Origin: a virus
Length of the DNA stretch: 64,000 nucleotides
Direction: 5' to 3' (one strand)
IMG/VR virus record: IMGVR_UViG_3300036770_003454
Span: 62,001 to 126,000 of that record
Positions within the stretch are counted from its first letter, which is position 1, and every line of letters starts with the position of its first letter. Positions 19,879-28,826 of this stretch are shown in pieces. Position numbers and translations under genes: made by a program. The notes below the pieces were generated by a model that saw nothing but the letters and a program-made list of their open reading frames with translations, did no database searches and was not told where the DNA came from.

Positions 19879-20500
19879 CTGATTTTATTCCATATATATA
19901 ATTGTTATTTGTTTCAATTTGTCTTTTATTTTCAACACTATAGACAGTTTGATCTATGATATATCCTGGATTTTGAGTTATTCTATTTTCTACCCAAGCA
20001 TCATCAAACCAAATGATTCTATTATTTGGATAGCAATAAAAATTACCATTATCCATTTTGAAAAAATGTCCACATTTGTGTTCAGGACTCTCTGAAAAAT
20101 TAGTATCTAATGTAGATTTATTTTCCCAAGACCAATCCAAAGTAAACATATATGTACCAAATTCTTTTGTGTTTTGTGGGGTTATAAGTTCTGCTTTAAG
20201 TCCTGATAATCTTGATCTAATTTGAACATCTATATATGGAGAAAAACAATCCCAATACATTGCATTTTCCAATGCAACGACTGGTGCAGATTTTTTCCAA
20301 CAAAAAGCAATTATAGGTCTACGAGTCCAATTGACCCCATTTTCTAAAAATGCCTCAAATAATGGAACTCTCTTTTCTATAGATGCAACAGAATGAACAT
20401 CACACGGGGTAAATTCCCCGTGTCCTTTTTCGTGATTGAACAAATATTCATTTCTGATGAAACAAGTAAATGTCGGCAGGTTATGATTTAAATATGGCAT
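19868..20500 (-). CDS. Conserved hypothetical protein, 210 aa
   Basis: Aromatic-rich soluble protein starting MPYLNHNLPTFTCFIRNEYL. It contains EKGHGEFTPCDVHSVASI, YWDCFSPYIDVQIRSRL, YMFTLDWSW, NGNFYCYPNNRIIWFDDAW. This is a marine-phage protein pattern that I recall only as hypothetical. Its ATG overlaps the nrdJ stop by one base. No function proposed. Confidence 0.65.
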   Translation of the reverse strand: MPYLNHNLPTFTCFIRNEYLFNHEKGHGEFTPCDVHSVASIEKRVPLFEAFLENGVNWTRRPIIAFCWKKSAPVVALENAMYWDCFSPYIDVQIRSRLSGLKAELITPQNTKEFGTYMFTLDWSWENKSTLDTNFSESPEHKCGHFFKMDNGNFYCYPNNRIIWFDDAWVENRITQNPGYIIDQTVYSVENKRQIETNNNYIYGIKSDVK

Positions 20501-22392
20501 TAAATCTCACAACCACCAGCAACACATGCTAATGTCTGTACACCTTCAACATTGTCTTCCTTTTCAACCAATTGTGTCCAATCAATGTTAGTTGGCATCA
20601 TAGACAATAGTTCTTCATACTGTTCCTTTGAAACAGTTTCATATGGTGCTTGACGATATGTTCCTCCATCATGCGGTAAGAATGATACACCAGACATTTC
20701 ATCAAAGTGTTCCCATACCCATGCACCAACAGTTGGCCATTCTTCTTCCTTAACAGAAATTGTTACAGAAGGTTTATGTTCACACCAATGACGCTGATAC
20801 TTCAACCATAGTTCTAGGTGATCGATGGCAGAAACATCACTTCTCATTGTAGCATTATCTGGTGCTTTCTTTGGAAATGTGAAAACTGTTGTTGAATCTG
20901 GTTTAGTAACATCTGGTTCATGTGGAATTCCAGCATCAATCATATGCTTAGTCAACGGATCTTTATTATCAGAACGAACTCTTCTGAAATAATATGGATC
21001 GTGTCTTGGATGAATACCAGAAGCAGCATCAACCAATTGCGAAACAGTGCCAGAAGGTTTGACAGCAGTAATAGCAGCAGAAACAGGAACTCCTAATTCT
21101 TCTGCAAACTGTTGATTTGTATCAACTGCAATCTGTCTTAGCATTTCTAACCTGTGTGGTAGTTCTGGATCTTTATAATTATTTGTCAATGCAGAATCAT
21201 AAATTCCAGTTAGTGAAACACCAAGCAATCTTTCTTCTTCTGTATTCTTTTGCCAAATCTTTCTTAGATATGGAAAATATGTAAGAGTAGATTGGAACGT
21301 ACCAAGAATAGTTGCTAAACGTACTTTTCTTGCTAATGATTCTTCAGTGTCATCAACACGAACAATCACTTCAGTTAGATTGCAAAATTGATATGGACGA
21401 AGAATAATTTCTGAACATGGATTTGTTCCAAATTCTTGATTTGCATCTCTACGACCATTTTTCTTTGCTACTTTTTGTGAAGCTTCTCTAGAAAAGATAC
21501 CACGTTCTCCGCTTTTCGACTGATATAGTGATAACCATTCTTCAAGAAACATTCCGACTTCGGGTTTCTCTGTATAGACAGCAGAATTATTCGATAGTGC
21601 TCGTTGAACATTTGCTTCCCACCATGCTCCTGACTTTGCATTTCTCATTCTATCATCTGATAGATTTGATAGTGAAATCATTGCAGAACGACGAACTCCA
21701 CCTACAACAACCACTTCAGCAATCTTACACATGATATCATGACATTCAAGTGATGTTAGTTTTCGTCCTCTTGCATTTGTAAAGATACGAATAACAAACT
21801 TAAATAGTTCATTCATCGGTGCTGGACCAGATGATCTTCCACCAAATGTTTTGAGTGGTGCTCCTGCTGGACGAACCTTTGACAAATCCCACTTTGGAAT
21901 TTCTCCAGAATATAGAAGTGCTACAAGCATTCTCAATGCTTTTGCCCAACCTTCTTTTGAATCTTTAACAACAATTGTTGTATCAGAATCAAACATTTGT
22001 TCTGGGATTTCTGGCAATTTATTGATATATTGTCTTTCTACAGAAAATCCAACACCTGTACCATTCATCAGAATATGCATACATTCATCAAATGCTTTAG
22101 GATCATCTACAGGAAGGTATGAGCAATTGTATCCAGCAGTATTATCTCTTGCTAGTGCCTTTCCAGCAGTCATCATTGCTCGCATAGAAGGCATTACTTC
22201 CATGTTCAAAATTGCTTCATAAATTTCTATTTTGAGAGAATTTGATAATGTATAATTACATTGTGTCTTAATATGTTCTTGCATAAAGTCTACATATCGT
22301 GACACAGTTTCTTGCCAATGTTCTCTACGATTTTCATTAGAAAGATATCTTGCGTATCTGCTCTTGTGTATGTACTGCTGGTACAAATCCAT
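20500..22392 (-). CDS. nrdJ: Adenosylcobalamin-dependent (class II) ribonucleotide reductase
   Basis: The 630-aa protein has the class II catalytic pattern: redox Cys90 (AGYNCSYLP) paired with Cys337 (YQFCNLTE), and the thiyl-radical loop NPCSEI (residues 324-329). It also has GTGVGFSVER, VGGVRRSAMISLS and a C-terminal CVAGGCEI for re-reduction. It makes deoxynucleotides without oxygen or an R2 partner, provided the host has B12. Together with ThyX and dCMP deaminase it feeds phage DNA synthesis. No N-terminal ATP-cone and no intein are seen. Confidence 0.93.
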   Translation of the reverse strand: MDLYQQYIHKSRYARYLSNENRREHWQETVSRYVDFMQEHIKTQCNYTLSNSLKIEIYEAILNMEVMPSMRAMMTAGKALARDNTAGYNCSYLPVDDPKAFDECMHILMNGTGVGFSVERQYINKLPEIPEQMFDSDTTIVVKDSKEGWAKALRMLVALLYSGEIPKWDLSKVRPAGAPLKTFGGRSSGPAPMNELFKFVIRIFTNARGRKLTSLECHDIMCKIAEVVVVGGVRRSAMISLSNLSDDRMRNAKSGAWWEANVQRALSNNSAVYTEKPEVGMFLEEWLSLYQSKSGERGIFSREASQKVAKKNGRRDANQEFGTNPCSEIILRPYQFCNLTEVIVRVDDTEESLARKVRLATILGTFQSTLTYFPYLRKIWQKNTEEERLLGVSLTGIYDSALTNNYKDPELPHRLEMLRQIAVDTNQQFAEELGVPVSAAITAVKPSGTVSQLVDAASGIHPRHDPYYFRRVRSDNKDPLTKHMIDAGIPHEPDVTKPDSTTVFTFPKKAPDNATMRSDVSAIDHLELWLKYQRHWCEHKPSVTISVKEEEWPTVGAWVWEHFDEMSGVSFLPHDGGTYRQAPYETVSKEQYEELLSMMPTNIDWTQLVEKEDNVEGVQTLACVAGGCEI

Positions 22393-22435
22393 TTTTTACC
22401 TCTTTGTTTTATTGTTAGTTCAAACCTTCATAATA

Positions 22436-22954
22436 TCAAACTTTTGCGTAGTCTCCAAATAGTTCTTTTGCTTTGGCAACATATGCCGCATGTGCTTCTT
22501 CTGGAGTATCATAATATCCTATAGACATCGGTTTATTATTTAAACTTATTCTTGCTCTCCATTTTTTGCGCTCTTTAGAAACTCCTTTATATCCAGAAAC
22601 GTTGATTCTTCTCGGAGTGTTGGCATTATTCTGAGAACCGGTTGCTTCTCTCAAATTACAAAAACGATTATCATTTCTAATGCCGTTTATGTGATCTATT
22701 TGGTTTTCTGGCCATTTACCCGTCATCAACAACCATATAATTCTATGAGATTTATATTCTATTTTTTTTATTCTTATAGTTACATATCCTGTTGAGTGTA
22801 AACTACCAGCAACAGTTCCAATGAGATATTTTGAGTTAATCGGGCGTGTTTTCCAAATCAATATTCCTTTCTCTGAATCGTAATCAAACATTTCTTTTAC
22901 TTCTTCATATGTGAGAAGTTTTTCTTTTTCTCTCATTCTTTCTATACTATTCAT
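22436..22954 (-). CDS. HNH endonuclease with AP2-type DNA-binding domain
   Basis: The 172-aa protein has an N-terminal LTYEEVKEMFDYDSEKG…WKTRP segment. An HNH core follows (SHRIIWLLMTGKWPENQIDH, NGIRNDNRFCNLREAT), then an AP2-like C-terminus (SGYKGVSKERKKWRARISLN, YYDTPEEAHAAYVAKAKE). This is the HNH-AP2 homing type common in T-even-like phages. It lies between nrdJ and thyX and overlaps the thyX stop by 8 bases. Confidence 0.88.
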   Translation of the reverse strand: MNSIERMREKEKLLTYEEVKEMFDYDSEKGILIWKTRPINSKYLIGTVAGSLHSTGYVTIRIKKIEYKSHRIIWLLMTGKWPENQIDHINGIRNDNRFCNLREATGSQNNANTPRRINVSGYKGVSKERKKWRARISLNNKPMSIGYYDTPEEAHAAYVAKAKELFGDYAKV

Positions 22955-23633
22955 TTTTCAAATCCTTCAGAAACTTAAACTTTTCAAGCAGAATATTCCA
23001 ACACTTGTCAGCAATATCCTGATGTTCTTTTTGTGTTCCATTTTCCATTCTCAATTGGCAATAATGAATCCAAGACCTAAGTGTCCCACTCATATAGATT
23101 CTGGACATAGTAAGACCTTCTGCAAGAATTGATCTTGCTACCTCTTTAGCAATACCTGCTTTAATTGCCCAATTATATTCACGCAATGCAATTTCTTGCA
23201 CTCTCGTTTGTGCAAGCAACCAATTCATCCGCAGCATATCATTATCAGTTTCAAGAGAATTCTGACGATTCTTCATATCTTGTAGTCTGCATTCTCTCAT
23301 ATCCTTATCAGGAAATTCTTCACCAGATTCTGCATATCGTTGACTAAACTCCTGAAAACTAAATGAACGATGTCGTAGAATCTGTCTACCAATATCTCGG
23401 GTAGTCTCAATTTCCATGGTTAAAGATACCATTTCAAAAATGCTCCAATGATTATTTGTTATGCAATATTTCAACAATTTGTTTGCTGTTTGAACATTCA
23501 TCTGATTTGATTTATTTGAAACTCTGGCGCAATATGCAATAAATTCTTCTGCATTAATTTTTATTCCTTGTTCATTATCAATATCTGGTTGAGTTATTGC
23601 TACGAGTTTTACTTTTTGCCAATCATATGTCAT
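22947..23633 (-). CDS. thyX: Flavin-dependent thymidylate synthase
   Basis: The start MTYDWQKVKLVAIT at 23633 is chosen because AAGGAATGAAGTT precedes it and the ATG overlaps the upstream HNH stop (ATGA). The 228-aa protein carries the ThyX signature RHRSFSFQEFSQRYAE (RHRxxSxxxxSxR). It also has FEMVSLTMEIETTRDIGRQI and RSILAEGLTMSRIYMSGTLR near the C-terminus. It makes dTMP from dUMP using FAD and folate. It is bordered by HNH genes on both sides. Confidence 0.93.
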   Translation of the reverse strand: MTYDWQKVKLVAITQPDIDNEQGIKINAEEFIAYCARVSNKSNQMNVQTANKLLKYCITNNHWSIFEMVSLTMEIETTRDIGRQILRHRSFSFQEFSQRYAESGEEFPDKDMRECRLQDMKNRQNSLETDNDMLRMNWLLAQTRVQEIALREYNWAIKAGIAKEVARSILAEGLTMSRIYMSGTLRSWIHYCQLRMENGTQKEHQDIADKCWNILLEKFKFLKDLKNE

Positions 23634-24199
23634 AACTTCATTCCTTTTTTCCATTTTTCATTTGGAGCAAATTTACTTCTAATTCTTACTCCGGTTTCAA
23701 CATTCGTCCACCAAAAAGTATCTTTAACATAATTGCTTCCGTGTTTATCAGTATCAGGGTTTAAAAATCCTGATTTTTTTTGTGCTGCAACCAACCCTGC
23801 TTTTTTACTATTCAATTTAACATCATCTATACCTAAAAAAGCAACCCCTTCTATTTTCAATCTTTTTTTCATAGTTTTTTTACTTATTTCAGTTCGTCTC
23901 TTTTTACTCATGCGTTGAAAATTGTGAGTATTTTCTTGCAATTTTTGCAATTGAAAATTTCTTGCTGCTTCAATTATACCATCTCTATTTTCCATTCTAG
24001 CAAGAATTGCTTGTACTGCCCCCCAATCTTCTTGTGTTTTATGTATTTTTAAATGTTCTTCGATAGAAACACATAAAAGATTATCTGGGTGGTTGTTATT
24101 TCTATTACCATCAACATGATGTATTTCATATTTTTCTGGTATAGATTCGTTGTGATATGATTCCCATATTTTCCTGTAATGCATAACATTAGTCTCCAT
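23630..24199 (-). CDS. HNH homing endonuclease
   Basis: The 189-aa protein has an N-terminal HNH core YEIHHVDGNRNNNHPDNLLC with VSIEEHLKIH. A helical Arg/Lys-rich middle and a C-terminal domain with DTFWWTNVETGVRIRSKFAP follow, typical of phage HNH proteins with NUMOD-like tails. It is placed between the primase and thyX genes. Confidence 0.85.
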   Translation of the reverse strand: METNVMHYRKIWESYHNESIPEKYEIHHVDGNRNNNHPDNLLCVSIEEHLKIHKTQEDWGAVQAILARMENRDGIIEAARNFQLQKLQENTHNFQRMSKKRRTEISKKTMKKRLKIEGVAFLGIDDVKLNSKKAGLVAAQKKSGFLNPDTDKHGSNYVKDTFWWTNVETGVRIRSKFAPNEKWKKGMKL

Positions 24200-24239
24200 T
24201 TGAATATTTTAAAGACCAATTAAAATTAAACTTTATATG

Positions 24240-25280
24240 TCATACTTTTCTCCATGACGAAAATTTAAGTTCTGCTTCCAATCCTTGATATGTATTATCA
24301 TCAATGATTGATTTGATTTTTTCTGCTGCTCTTTGTATAACTTCAGTCTTACAATAAGTACCAGAGACTTTCTTCAATATCATATCATTTATATCTTTCT
24401 GCTCCATAGATGGTGGCCACAGGCAAACCTTATATCCCTTTTGAATTGCAGTCAATATGTTCTTCACAATGTCTTTATTTCTTGGTTCATTATCATAAAC
24501 CACAACAGCATTTGAGACATTTTTATTCAACAAATCCATCTCTCGTGTAAGTTGACCACCACAAGTAGCAATAGAATTAGAAATAAACATTGAATCTATT
24601 GGTCCTTCAAATATGTAATACTTATAGTTAAAATCGGTTGTATCTATGCCATATACTCTAGGTTTCGTTTCATCAAGCATAATAGTAATATATCTGATAG
24701 AATCATTAGGATGTAATGCTCTACCTTGATATCCTATCAAAGATCCATCAGTCCAAAACATTGGAATAATAAGTCTTGGATAATCTATCTTCAGATCATT
24801 AAATTTTCCTGGGAGTATATTATTTGTCCATTCCTTGAACTTGGAACAGTAGTATAATTTATAATGGATTGTAGTGGGAATTTGCCTAGATACTACATAC
24901 TTTTTGCATAGGTGATCTGCATTTAATTGAGATACTTTTTTAAGTTGTGATAAGTATGAATTAGAATTTTTTACTACAGTTTTCTTTTGTTCAACCGTTG
25001 GTTGTTCATTAGAACTTGATAGTTTTTCTTGTAGATATTGATCATACAGGGTTGAATTAATTTTCTTTAGTATTGTCACAAAATGATGTGAAGCATTGCA
25101 ATTATGACAATGGTAAACATATTTACCAGATTTGAAATAGATATAACCTCTTGTTTTGTTCTTATTGGTTTTTGAATCACCACATAAGATACAACGAAAG
25201 TTAAACAAGTTTTCTGATTTTTGTTTAAAGTGAGGTAATTGACTTGATAGTAATAGAATATACTTTTTATCTAACCACAT
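24240..25280 (-). CDS. 61: T4 gp61-like DNA primase
   Basis: The protein (346 aa from the second ATG) starts with a zinc-binding domain: FRCILCGDSKTNK and YVYHCHNCNASHHF. A TOPRIM-like catalytic core follows, with RLIIPMFWTDGSLIGYQGRA, YYIFEGPIDSMFISNSIATC and VVYDNEPRNKD. It lays RNA primers for the gp43 polymerase together with gp41 helicase. It is driven by the promoter at 25320-25347. Confidence 0.9.
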   Translation of the reverse strand: MWLDKKYILLLSSQLPHFKQKSENLFNFRCILCGDSKTNKNKTRGYIYFKSGKYVYHCHNCNASHHFVTILKKINSTLYDQYLQEKLSSSNEQPTVEQKKTVVKNSNSYLSQLKKVSQLNADHLCKKYVVSRQIPTTIHYKLYYCSKFKEWTNNILPGKFNDLKIDYPRLIIPMFWTDGSLIGYQGRALHPNDSIRYITIMLDETKPRVYGIDTTDFNYKYYIFEGPIDSMFISNSIATCGGQLTREMDLLNKNVSNAVVVYDNEPRNKDIVKNILTAIQKGYKVCLWPPSMEQKDINDMILKKVSGTYCKTEVIQRAAEKIKSIIDDNTYQGLEAELKFSSWRKV

Positions 25281-25309
25281 CATAATATAAATCCTACATT
25301 ACATTTCAT

Positions 25310-25347
25310 TGACATAGTCATTATACAGGCAAAAAAAACCTTGTCAA
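25310..25347 (-). promoter_or_regulatory. Promoter with palindromic operator-like start site
   Basis: TTGACA, 16 bases, TATAAT, immediately followed by TGAC-TAT-GTCA, an inverted repeat covering the transcription start. A close copy, on the opposite strand, lies at 57102-57139. The shared sequence extends past the palindrome (TCAnTGAAATG). Confidence 0.8.
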
Positions 25348-25364
25348 GTGAAAAATGTAAGATT

Positions 25365-25817
25365 TTAGAATTTTATGTATGAAGATGCTTTTGAGATAAG
25401 AAATCCAATAACAGCAGCACCACCTGTAACAACCCATATCCATTTTTCAACAAGTGCTAATTTGGTTTTCATTTCTTCGTGCTGTTTTTTATTTTCTTCT
25501 TTTAAAGATTTGATTTCTGAAAGCAATTCAGATTCTAGGTCATCAATTTTACGATTGAAATTTCTTTCAATTTCATTATTGCTTTTTTCAGATTCTTTGT
25601 CTGTATTTTGAATAAGTTGTGATAACTGTTCAGACATTTTTTCTTGATATTGTAGACGAGTTCCTTGAACTGCCAATAATTCAGAAATATTTTTTGAAAC
25701 ATTAGATAATTGACTTATTGCGATATCTAATCTGTCAATTAATGAATTGACATGTTGCATATCTGCTTTTAATTGATACACATCTTTGTATAGTTCGTTT
25801 ATATTATTTTCTGCCAT
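25365..25817 (-). CDS. Coiled-coil protein with C-terminal membrane anchor
   Basis: A 150-aa protein; residues 5-115 are predicted coiled coil (KDVYQLKADMQHVNSLIDRL … KSLKEENKKQHEEMKTKLAL). A C-terminal transmembrane helix follows (WIWVVTGGAAVIGFLISKAS). It overlaps the next structural-cluster gene by 14 bases. The topology recalls phage proteins of the holin-like or membrane-tether type, but no family is assigned. Confidence 0.65.
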   Translation of the reverse strand: MAENNINELYKDVYQLKADMQHVNSLIDRLDIAISQLSNVSKNISELLAVQGTRLQYQEKMSEQLSQLIQNTDKESEKSNNEIERNFNRKIDDLESELLSEIKSLKEENKKQHEEMKTKLALVEKWIWVVTGGAAVIGFLISKASSYIKF

Positions 25818-25968
25818 TTTTCTTTTTCTTCTTCTCCGGAATTGCTCTCTCCAATACCCGCTTCAATACACCTAACAATCTTGGAGAAAAAGAATTATCT
25901 CCGTCTGTACCAGAAACACCACTTCCTGTAGCATTGACAGGAACTTGATCTTCATTTACTTTCTTCAT
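25804..25968 (-). CDS. Small hypothetical protein, 54 aa
   Basis: The start MKKVNEDQVPVNATGSG at 25968 overlaps the stop of the upstream gene (ATGA). A disordered N-terminal half is followed by a basic tail (RLLGVLKRVLERAIPEKKKK). Probably a virion-associated or scaffold-like small protein by position; not recognised. Confidence 0.55.
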   Translation of the reverse strand: MKKVNEDQVPVNATGSGVSGTDGDNSFSPRLLGVLKRVLERAIPEKKKKKNGRK

Positions 25969-26354
25969 ATTCTTCGTAGTGCCTCTATTATATTTTGGTC
26001 CATATCTATACAATCGGTATTTATGCTATTAATTTTTTCAATGTTGTAAATTTTTTCTGGCAATATGTTCAACAAAATCAAGAAAGGTTTGATGTATTTC
26101 ATATAATCTTTTAACTTAAAATACAAAATCCTACATGTTACTGTAGGACCAAAAACATTGTTTAATGTAATAATGTGATTTAATATCAATCTTTCTTTCA
26201 AATCTCCAGATATTGTATATCGGGTTATTAATTTTTTAATATATGCAATTCTTTTCAAATCTTCATAAAAATCTTCTGTAGAAGAACAATGTCTGCCATC
26301 ATAATGTTTCGCACAATATAAAATGAAATTATTTTCAGTAAGTATTTCATCCAT
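25965..26354 (-). CDS. Conserved T4-like phage protein
   Basis: A 129-aa protein starting MDEILTENNFILYCAKHYDG. It contains RHCSSTEDFYEDLKRIAYIK, then LKERLILNHIITLNNVFGP and a hydrophobic DYMKYIKPFLILLNILPEKI. Similar proteins of about this length occur in T4-like cyanophages with the structural genes, from memory. Function unknown. Confidence 0.65.
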   Translation of the reverse strand: MDEILTENNFILYCAKHYDGRHCSSTEDFYEDLKRIAYIKKLITRYTISGDLKERLILNHIITLNNVFGPTVTCRILYFKLKDYMKYIKPFLILLNILPEKIYNIEKINSINTDCIDMDQNIIEALRRI

Positions 26355-26681
26355 TTAGAAACTACTTAAAGCAACTCTCTTCAAACTATTGTTTGCAATT
26401 GCAATATAGATGAAATTATCATCAAATAAAATTGTGCCTCTAGTAACTGTAATGGTTGAGTTTGCTGGAGTTTGTTTATTTCTCACAATAATAGTATTTG
26501 CTGATAGTACGGCAGTGTTTACTAAAGTAACATTAGCAGCAACATTGCTATACAAATTATTTGTAGAAAGTTGGTAGGTATTAACTACACTACCAACTGT
26601 ATGATTGACTACCAACACTGTGTTTGCATTAGGTGCTGCAAGTGTTGGTAAATCTGATATTGTTACTGCATTATCTGCCAT
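26355..26681 (-). CDS. Virion-cluster protein, Asn/Thr/Val-rich
   Basis: A 108-aa beta-rich protein starting MADNAVTISDLPTLAAPNAN. The composition (many N, T, A, V) and position suggest an exposed virion protein or head decoration. The segment after residue 50 (VTLVNTAVLSANTIIVRNKQ) resembles repeats in the neighbouring 26701-27561 protein only in style. Confidence 0.5.
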   Translation of the reverse strand: MADNAVTISDLPTLAAPNANTVLVVNHTVGSVVNTYQLSTNNLYSNVAANVTLVNTAVLSANTIIVRNKQTPANSTITVTRGTILFDDNFIYIAIANNSLKRVALSSF

Positions 26682-26700
26682 GTTATATTATAACCTTTAA

Positions 26701-27561
26701 TTATTCAGGAAGAACAGTATCATCTGAAGCATCAGATGTCATTGAACCCATAGCAACAAGTGTTTCATAAGAAACTCTTCCTGCTCTGCCACCAGTTCCT
26801 TCTGTTCTTACAACCCATCCAGCATGAGTAACACCCGTATTCTTTGCACCACCTACAACAACATATCCTGTAGCAGTATCACCAGTAAATGTGTGTGTTT
26901 CTCCTGGATCGTCTGTTCTATCATCTGTAATATCAATGTTTGCTCCGCCTGATGTTGCTGATAAAGCAAGTGCAGTAGTATTAGCAAATGATACATAGTA
27001 AAATGCATTACCTGTTAGAGGGGCAATAGGAGTGTTTCCAGTGGGTACAGTATAGAATAGTCTATCTCCTGCCTGGAATAATGAATTGGCAGTAGAAACT
27101 AAAATTACATTGTCTGTATTTGAAAATCCAGTGGTATTTGCAGTGATATTGATTGCAGATGGTGCAGCAATAGATACTGCTGGAGCAACTGTATAATTGT
27201 TACCCGCTTCTTCAATTAATAGTGATGTGATAGAACCACCTACACCAGCACTGACATTAGCAAAAGCATTTACTGCTGTAGCATTTGTTGAACCGTTGGC
27301 AAATGTTAAAGTAACAACAGCATTTGCTGAATAACCAGAACCACCTGATGTGACATATGCAAATGCTAGATTGCCAGCAGAAATTGCCATTTCTGCTGTA
27401 TCAACACCAAATTGTCCTACACTAACACCAGAGACAAATGCTCCTGATGTTGTATTGTTATAAAAGTTTGTTTGATTTGTAGTATTGGCAGTCTTGTTAT
27501 ATTGAGCAACGCCCCATAGAACAGAGTTTGCTGCCGAATCGTCGTTTTTCCATTGAGACAT
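26701..27561 (-). CDS. Predicted virion structural protein, 286 aa
   Basis: Starts MSQWKNDDSAANSVLWGVAQ. It is rich in G, A, T, N and V with beta-repeat-like segments (YVTSGGSGYSANAVVTLTFA, ITSLLIEEAGNNYTVAPAVS). The C-terminus reads GWVVRTEGTGGRAGRVSYET, a motif pattern shared with T4-like marine virion proteins near the Dps-gp20 region, from memory. It probably assembles on the head or tail. Confidence 0.65.
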   Translation of the reverse strand: MSQWKNDDSAANSVLWGVAQYNKTANTTNQTNFYNNTTSGAFVSGVSVGQFGVDTAEMAISAGNLAFAYVTSGGSGYSANAVVTLTFANGSTNATAVNAFANVSAGVGGSITSLLIEEAGNNYTVAPAVSIAAPSAINITANTTGFSNTDNVILVSTANSLFQAGDRLFYTVPTGNTPIAPLTGNAFYYVSFANTTALALSATSGGANIDITDDRTDDPGETHTFTGDTATGYVVVGGAKNTGVTHAGWVVRTEGTGGRAGRVSYETLVAMGSMTSDASDDTVLPE

Positions 27562-27567
27562 TGTTCT

Positions 27568-27798
27568 TTACTTCCCTTTTTTATTTTTAATTGCTGTCTT
27601 AAAAAGAGTACCCCATTTATCTGGCACTTTGCCATATTTTCCACTAGATTTATTTGATATTATTGATTGATATTTTGACTCTTTTGCCATTTTATGTAAT
27701 TTAGAAGAAATGTCTCCTGATTGCAGAGTTGCAAGCATTCCAAGAAAAGAAGCAAGTTTGTTTTTATCTAAATTTGAAATTTCTTCTAAGTTTTCCAT
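27568..27798 (-). CDS. Small hypothetical protein, virion cluster
   Basis: A 76-aa basic helical protein (MENLEEISNLDKNKLASFLG, KSSGKYGKVPDKWGTLFKTA). It shares one base with the upstream gene. It may be a small head component. Unknown. Confidence 0.55.
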   Translation of the reverse strand: MENLEEISNLDKNKLASFLGMLATLQSGDISSKLHKMAKESKYQSIISNKSSGKYGKVPDKWGTLFKTAIKNKKGK

Positions 27799-28016
27799 TA
27801 TACTTCCATTAAAAGTTCTATTAATTTTTTTCTTAATATATCATTAAGAACTACTCTTTCACCATTAATAAACAACTTTAATTTATCGTCAGTTACTCTA
27901 TCTCCATTTTTTGAAATAGCAGTTACTGATGATTTGTTTCTATCATCAATTATATCTACTTTGTTATCTTGTATATTTATAGTAGACTCATTTTTGTTTT
28001 TCAAAATTATTGGCAT
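27798..28016 (-). CDS. Small hypothetical protein, virion cluster
   Basis: A 72-aa protein, MPIILKNKNESTINIQDNKV … DILRKKLIELLMEV. One-base overlaps with both neighbours show tight translational coupling in this operon. Unknown. Confidence 0.55.
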   Translation of the reverse strand: MPIILKNKNESTINIQDNKVDIIDDRNKSSVTAISKNGDRVTDDKLKLFINGERVVLNDILRKKLIELLMEV

Positions 28017-28825
28017 TATTCTTTTTCTTGTTTTTTTTTCTTACTTGTCTCAATGTGAGGGTGTTTTTCTTTTGATTTCTTCTTGTGACTTTCTGGTTCT
28101 TCCACTTCAACTTTAAACTCAGTTTTACCTATTTTAATGGTTGTTTCTTTTTCTCTTTCATGTTTTTTTTCTTCAAGAAAACTTTTAACACTTTCAACTA
28201 ATCCTGAAGGAAGATCTTTGATTGACATCTGTTCGTCTACTCCTAAATTTAAATATCTTTTCTTAGCAACTGCTTTTGCTCTGGTTATATGAAATTTCTT
28301 CTTATTATCCATATCAGAATCAGAATTTGGTTCTTGTGTAATATATTCTTTTTCAGGATTCAAAAATCTTTTTCTTAATTCTTCTGGAGTAATAGAATCT
28401 ACAACTTGTGGCATATCTTTATATTTAGATTTTATTTCATTGACAATCTTATCCACGTGTGAATGGTCAATTTTTACTTCAAATCTTCCAGTCACATCAA
28501 AAATTTTATTTGCTAATTGTTCTGCTGTATCAATATCTTGTTTTGTTGAATAACCAGAAGCAATTACTTTTTTCATTATACCAAATAGTTCATCCTGTGT
28601 TTTTACAGAACGTTCTACTTTATCTCCTGAAATGTCTTTTGATATATCTGAATATATTCTTTGTGCATCTGGTGATACTTCAAAATGTTGACTTCTATAT
28701 GAACCAGCATATACTTGATCGTTCATATCTTTTTCTTTTTTGCCGTGTCTTGGATCATGAGTTGATGATAACTCATTAATAGAACCAAAACGAATTGTGT
28801 TTTCTAATGAACGATACTTTGACAT
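28016..28825 (-). CDS. Charged hypothetical protein, virion cluster
   Basis: A 269-aa highly charged protein (MSKYRSLENTIRFGSINELS to a Lys/Glu-rich tail HKKKSKEKHPHIETSKKKKQ). Two helical regions around residues 60-130 and a low-complexity end suggest a scaffold, internal head or DNA-associated protein. It directly follows dps. Confidence 0.55.
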   Translation of the reverse strand: MSKYRSLENTIRFGSINELSSTHDPRHGKKEKDMNDQVYAGSYRSQHFEVSPDAQRIYSDISKDISGDKVERSVKTQDELFGIMKKVIASGYSTKQDIDTAEQLANKIFDVTGRFEVKIDHSHVDKIVNEIKSKYKDMPQVVDSITPEELRKRFLNPEKEYITQEPNSDSDMDNKKKFHITRAKAVAKKRYLNLGVDEQMSIKDLPSGLVESVKSFLEEKKHEREKETTIKIGKTEFKVEVEEPESHKKKSKEKHPHIETSKKKKQEKE

Positions 28826-28826
28826 T

